Assembly: GCA_028290165.1 (NCBI GenBank)
Contig: JAQGKJ010000696.1
Span: forward strand, 1-7,284
Reading direction: 5' to 3'
DNA from: Bradyrhizobium sp.
GTDB taxonomy: Bacteria > Pseudomonadota > Alphaproteobacteria > Rhizobiales > Xanthobacteraceae
DNA: 7,284 nucleotides
Each line of letters opens with the position of its first letter. Within the stretch, counting starts at the first letter, position 1. Positions 5,898 through 7,284 of the stretch are shown piece after piece. Below the pieces are notes generated by a model. The model saw only the letters and a list, made by a program, of their open reading frames with translations. It was not told where the DNA came from and did no database searches. The position numbers were made by a program, and so were the translations under genes.

Positions 5898-6707
5898 ATG
5901 CGTTCCTTCCTCGTTGCCCTCGCGGGTCTGATGCTGTTCGCCACCGGCGCCGCCCAGGCCAATGTCTCCATCACCGTCGACAAGAATGCCCAGCAGATGA
6001 CCGTCGCGGTTGACGGCGTCGAACGCTACCACTGGCCGGTCTCGACCGGCATTCCCTCCTATGAGACGCCGAACGGCAGCTACCGCACCTTCCGCATGGA
6101 GGCAGACCACTACTCCAAGGAATTCGACGACGCGCCGATGCCGCATTCGATTTTCTTCACCAAGATCGGCCACGCCATTCACGGCACCGAGTCCGAAGGC
6201 CGGCTTGGCACCCCCGCTTCGCACGGCTGCGTGCGGCTGTCGCGCGCCAACGCCGCGACGCTCTATGCGCTGGTGCAGGAGCAGGGCGTGCTCAACACCA
6301 CGGTGACGCTGACCGGCTCCTCCCAGATCGCGCTCGCACGCAATCCGCGTCCCCGCGCCAATACCGCTGTCGCCCGCCGCGACCCGTCCCAGCAATACGC
6401 GCCGCAATATAACGCCGCCGGCGAACCCGTCGTGCTGACGCCGCAGCAGATCGCGCCCGACCGCATCCCACCGCAAATGCAGCCTCAAGCGCAGGCCGAG
6501 GACCCCGATTACATCTATCCGGCGGACGGCAGTTCGGACGCCGCCCGCTATCCGGCGCCGCGTGGCCGGCGCCTCTATGATGCGCAGGCCTATCCGCAGC
6601 AGCAGCAGCAGCAGTATTATTACAACCGCGGCTATGCGCCCCAACCGGCGCCGCAAGGCTATTACCCGCCGCGGCCGTATTATCAGCCGCGTGGGCAGTT
6701 CGACTGA
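5898..6707 (+). CDS. Exported L,D-transpeptidase (YkuD domain) with Q/Y/P-rich C-terminal tail
   Basis: A 269-residue periplasmic enzyme expected to form 3-3 peptidoglycan cross-links or to attach proteins to the wall through an active-site cysteine. A signal peptide spans residues 1-21 (hydrophobic LVALAGLMLFATGAA, cleavage after AQA). The YkuD domain spans about 22-135 and shows the full catalytic signature: HAIHGT (92-97) and SHGCVRLS (108-115), with H109 and nucleophile C111. The N-terminal strand pattern ITVDKNAQQMTVAVDG and the TPNGSYR segment also fit. The last 130 or so residues are low-complexity, rich in Pro, Gln, Tyr and Ala, and include six Gln encoded by an uninterrupted CAG run at 6597-6614. 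I chose ATG 5898 because the signal peptide begins there and AGGAGG lies at 5881-5886; in-frame ATG 5841 overlaps the likely -10 box, and the longer reading from 5667 adds non-signal-like residues. It is divergent from the glycine-zipper gene. Confidence 0.92.
   Translation: MRSFLVALAGLMLFATGAAQANVSITVDKNAQQMTVAVDGVERYHWPVSTGIPSYETPNGSYRTFRMEADHYSKEFDDAPMPHSIFFTKIGHAIHGTESEGRLGTPASHGCVRLSRANAATLYALVQEQGVLNTTVTLTGSSQIALARNPRPRANTAVARRDPSQQYAPQYNAAGEPVVLTPQQIAPDRIPPQMQPQAQAEDPDYIYPADGSSDAARYPAPRGRRLYDAQAYPQQQQQQYYYNRGYAPQPAPQGYYPPRPYYQPRGQFD
6597..6614 (+). repeat. CAG trinucleotide run (six perfect copies)
   Basis: Six uninterrupted CAG codons encode residues 234-239 (Gln) in the tail of the L,D-transpeptidase. 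Being in frame, copy-number change by slippage would lengthen or shorten the tail without disrupting the gene. No other tract of this kind was noticed in the window. Confidence 0.9.
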
Positions 6708-6800
6708 CGGCACGACCCGGGACGATCACGGCAATCGAACACTAGCGCGGGACGCACCTGCTGGTTCGCACGATCTGTCACCGCTGCAGCTCCAGCGCGG

Positions 6801-7284
6801 CTATGACAGGGTGACCATCCCGGCCCAGAACTGCTGCTTCTGGGCGGTCGCGTCGACATCGTACTTGCGCACGAACTCCAGTTTGCCGTCGCCGCCGATG
6901 CGGAACATGCTGATAGCGGCCGGGACCATGGTGATATAGGCGCTCTCGCGCACCGGCATCGGCCAGACCGACGCGGTGACGAGAATCCGCCCCGTTGAAT
7001 CGATCCCGAACGTGCGGAGGTAGTTCGCGTGTCCGTCAGCGTTTTGGATCAGGGTCGGTTCGCCGGTCGTCTGGTTGATGGCAAAGACCGCAACCGAGTT
7101 CTCGCCGCCCGCGAACACTTTTTTGCCCTCGAAGTCGGTCAGCCAGAAGGCGCGGTTGGTGAGATAGACAAAGCGCCCATCGGGATGGACGTGGATCGGG
7201 CCGGCGGCCTGCCGCAGCCTTGATACGGGATCGCTGAGCGTGTCATTGATGAACAGCGGTTCGCGCGAAAGCCCGGTCGCGGAA
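6801..7284 (-). CDS. Lactonase-family beta-propeller protein, C-terminal part (5' end outside window)
   Basis: The minus-strand frame is open from the right edge to TAG at 6803-6801, giving 160 residues of the C-terminal part of a lactonase-family (PF10282-type) seven-bladed propeller. Propeller repeats are visible: GPIHVHPDGRFVYLTNRA (coded at about 7200-7150), then GGENSVAVFAINQTTGEPTL, GHANYLRTFGIDSTGRILVT and ISMFRIGGDGKLEFVRKYDV, each with the expected HPDG/D-TGR turn followed by a hydrophobic strand and a G-x-L strand end. The family includes YbhE-type 6-phosphogluconolactonase, but many alphaproteobacterial members have no tested substrate, so the sugar reaction is only a possibility. 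The GTG at 7118 is internal; the true start, and any signal peptide, lie outside the window. It is convergent with the L,D-transpeptidase gene, 93 bases apart, with no clear terminator hairpin between them. Confidence 0.85.
   Translation of the reverse strand, partial: SATGLSREPLFINDTLSDPVSRLRQAAGPIHVHPDGRFVYLTNRAFWLTDFEGKKVFAGGENSVAVFAINQTTGEPTLIQNADGHANYLRTFGIDSTGRILVTASVWPMPVRESAYITMVPAAISMFRIGGDGKLEFVRKYDVDATAQKQQFWAGMVTLS

Noticed and set aside
5673..6713. Minus-strand open frame of 346 codons opposite the L,D-transpeptidase
   Set aside because: It mirrors the YkuD gene, whose SHGCVR signature and signal peptide are on the plus strand; the reverse product is low-complexity Arg/Ile/Gly.
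1..7284. CRISPR array, tRNA, rRNA, insertion sequence or phage genes
   Set aside because: No regularly spaced repeats, no tRNA cloverleaf or rRNA sequence, and no transposase, integrase or phage protein was recognised.

Overview
The window reads as chromosomal DNA of a GC-rich alphaproteobacterium, most likely of the Bradyrhizobium/Rhodopseudomonas group. This rests on codon use, the style of the gene products (a DUF2336 protein, an exported YkuD L,D-transpeptidase with a Q/Y/P-rich tail, short exported glycine-zipper proteins) and an intergenic palindrome of the 'cattccgggcgcg' type. The taxonomic call is inference from the sequence alone.

Layout, left to right. (1) 2-916 (+): the C-terminal 304 residues of a UvrD/PcrA-type DNA helicase, cut by the window edge. 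(2) 981-1474 (+): a HicA/HicB-type toxin-antitoxin pair in which both genes carry a single-base frameshift (one base missing in hicA, one extra in hicB). The remainder of each protein is clearly readable in another frame, so the pair is either recently inactivated or affected by base-calling errors. (3) 1475-1950: a gene-poor stretch with hairpins right after hicB and a minus-strand scrap resembling the first residues of an EamA/DMT transporter. (4) 1951-3330 (+): a DUF2336 protein and a 73-residue conserved-looking hypothetical, probably one operon. (5) 3541-5222 (+): an ABC-2 exporter, ATPase then permease, overlapping by ATGA and resembling E. coli YadG/YadH in length and motifs. (6) 5231-5274: a perfect 19-bp inverted repeat between convergent genes. 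(7) 5285-5608 (-): a small exported glycine-zipper protein. (8) 5898-6707 (+): an exported L,D-transpeptidase, divergent from the previous gene. (9) 6801-7284 (-): the C-terminal part of a lactonase-family beta-propeller protein, cut by the right edge.

The genes do not form one pathway. The helicase is DNA-repair housekeeping, the hicAB scar plus transporter scrap looks like a small accessory or decayed junction, and the right half is a series of independent envelope-related units (exporter, exported small protein, peptidoglycan cross-linking enzyme). I did not find convincing evidence of a new multi-gene system. The most informative anomalies are the doubly frameshifted hicAB pair, the adjacent transporter remnant and the long perfect palindrome.
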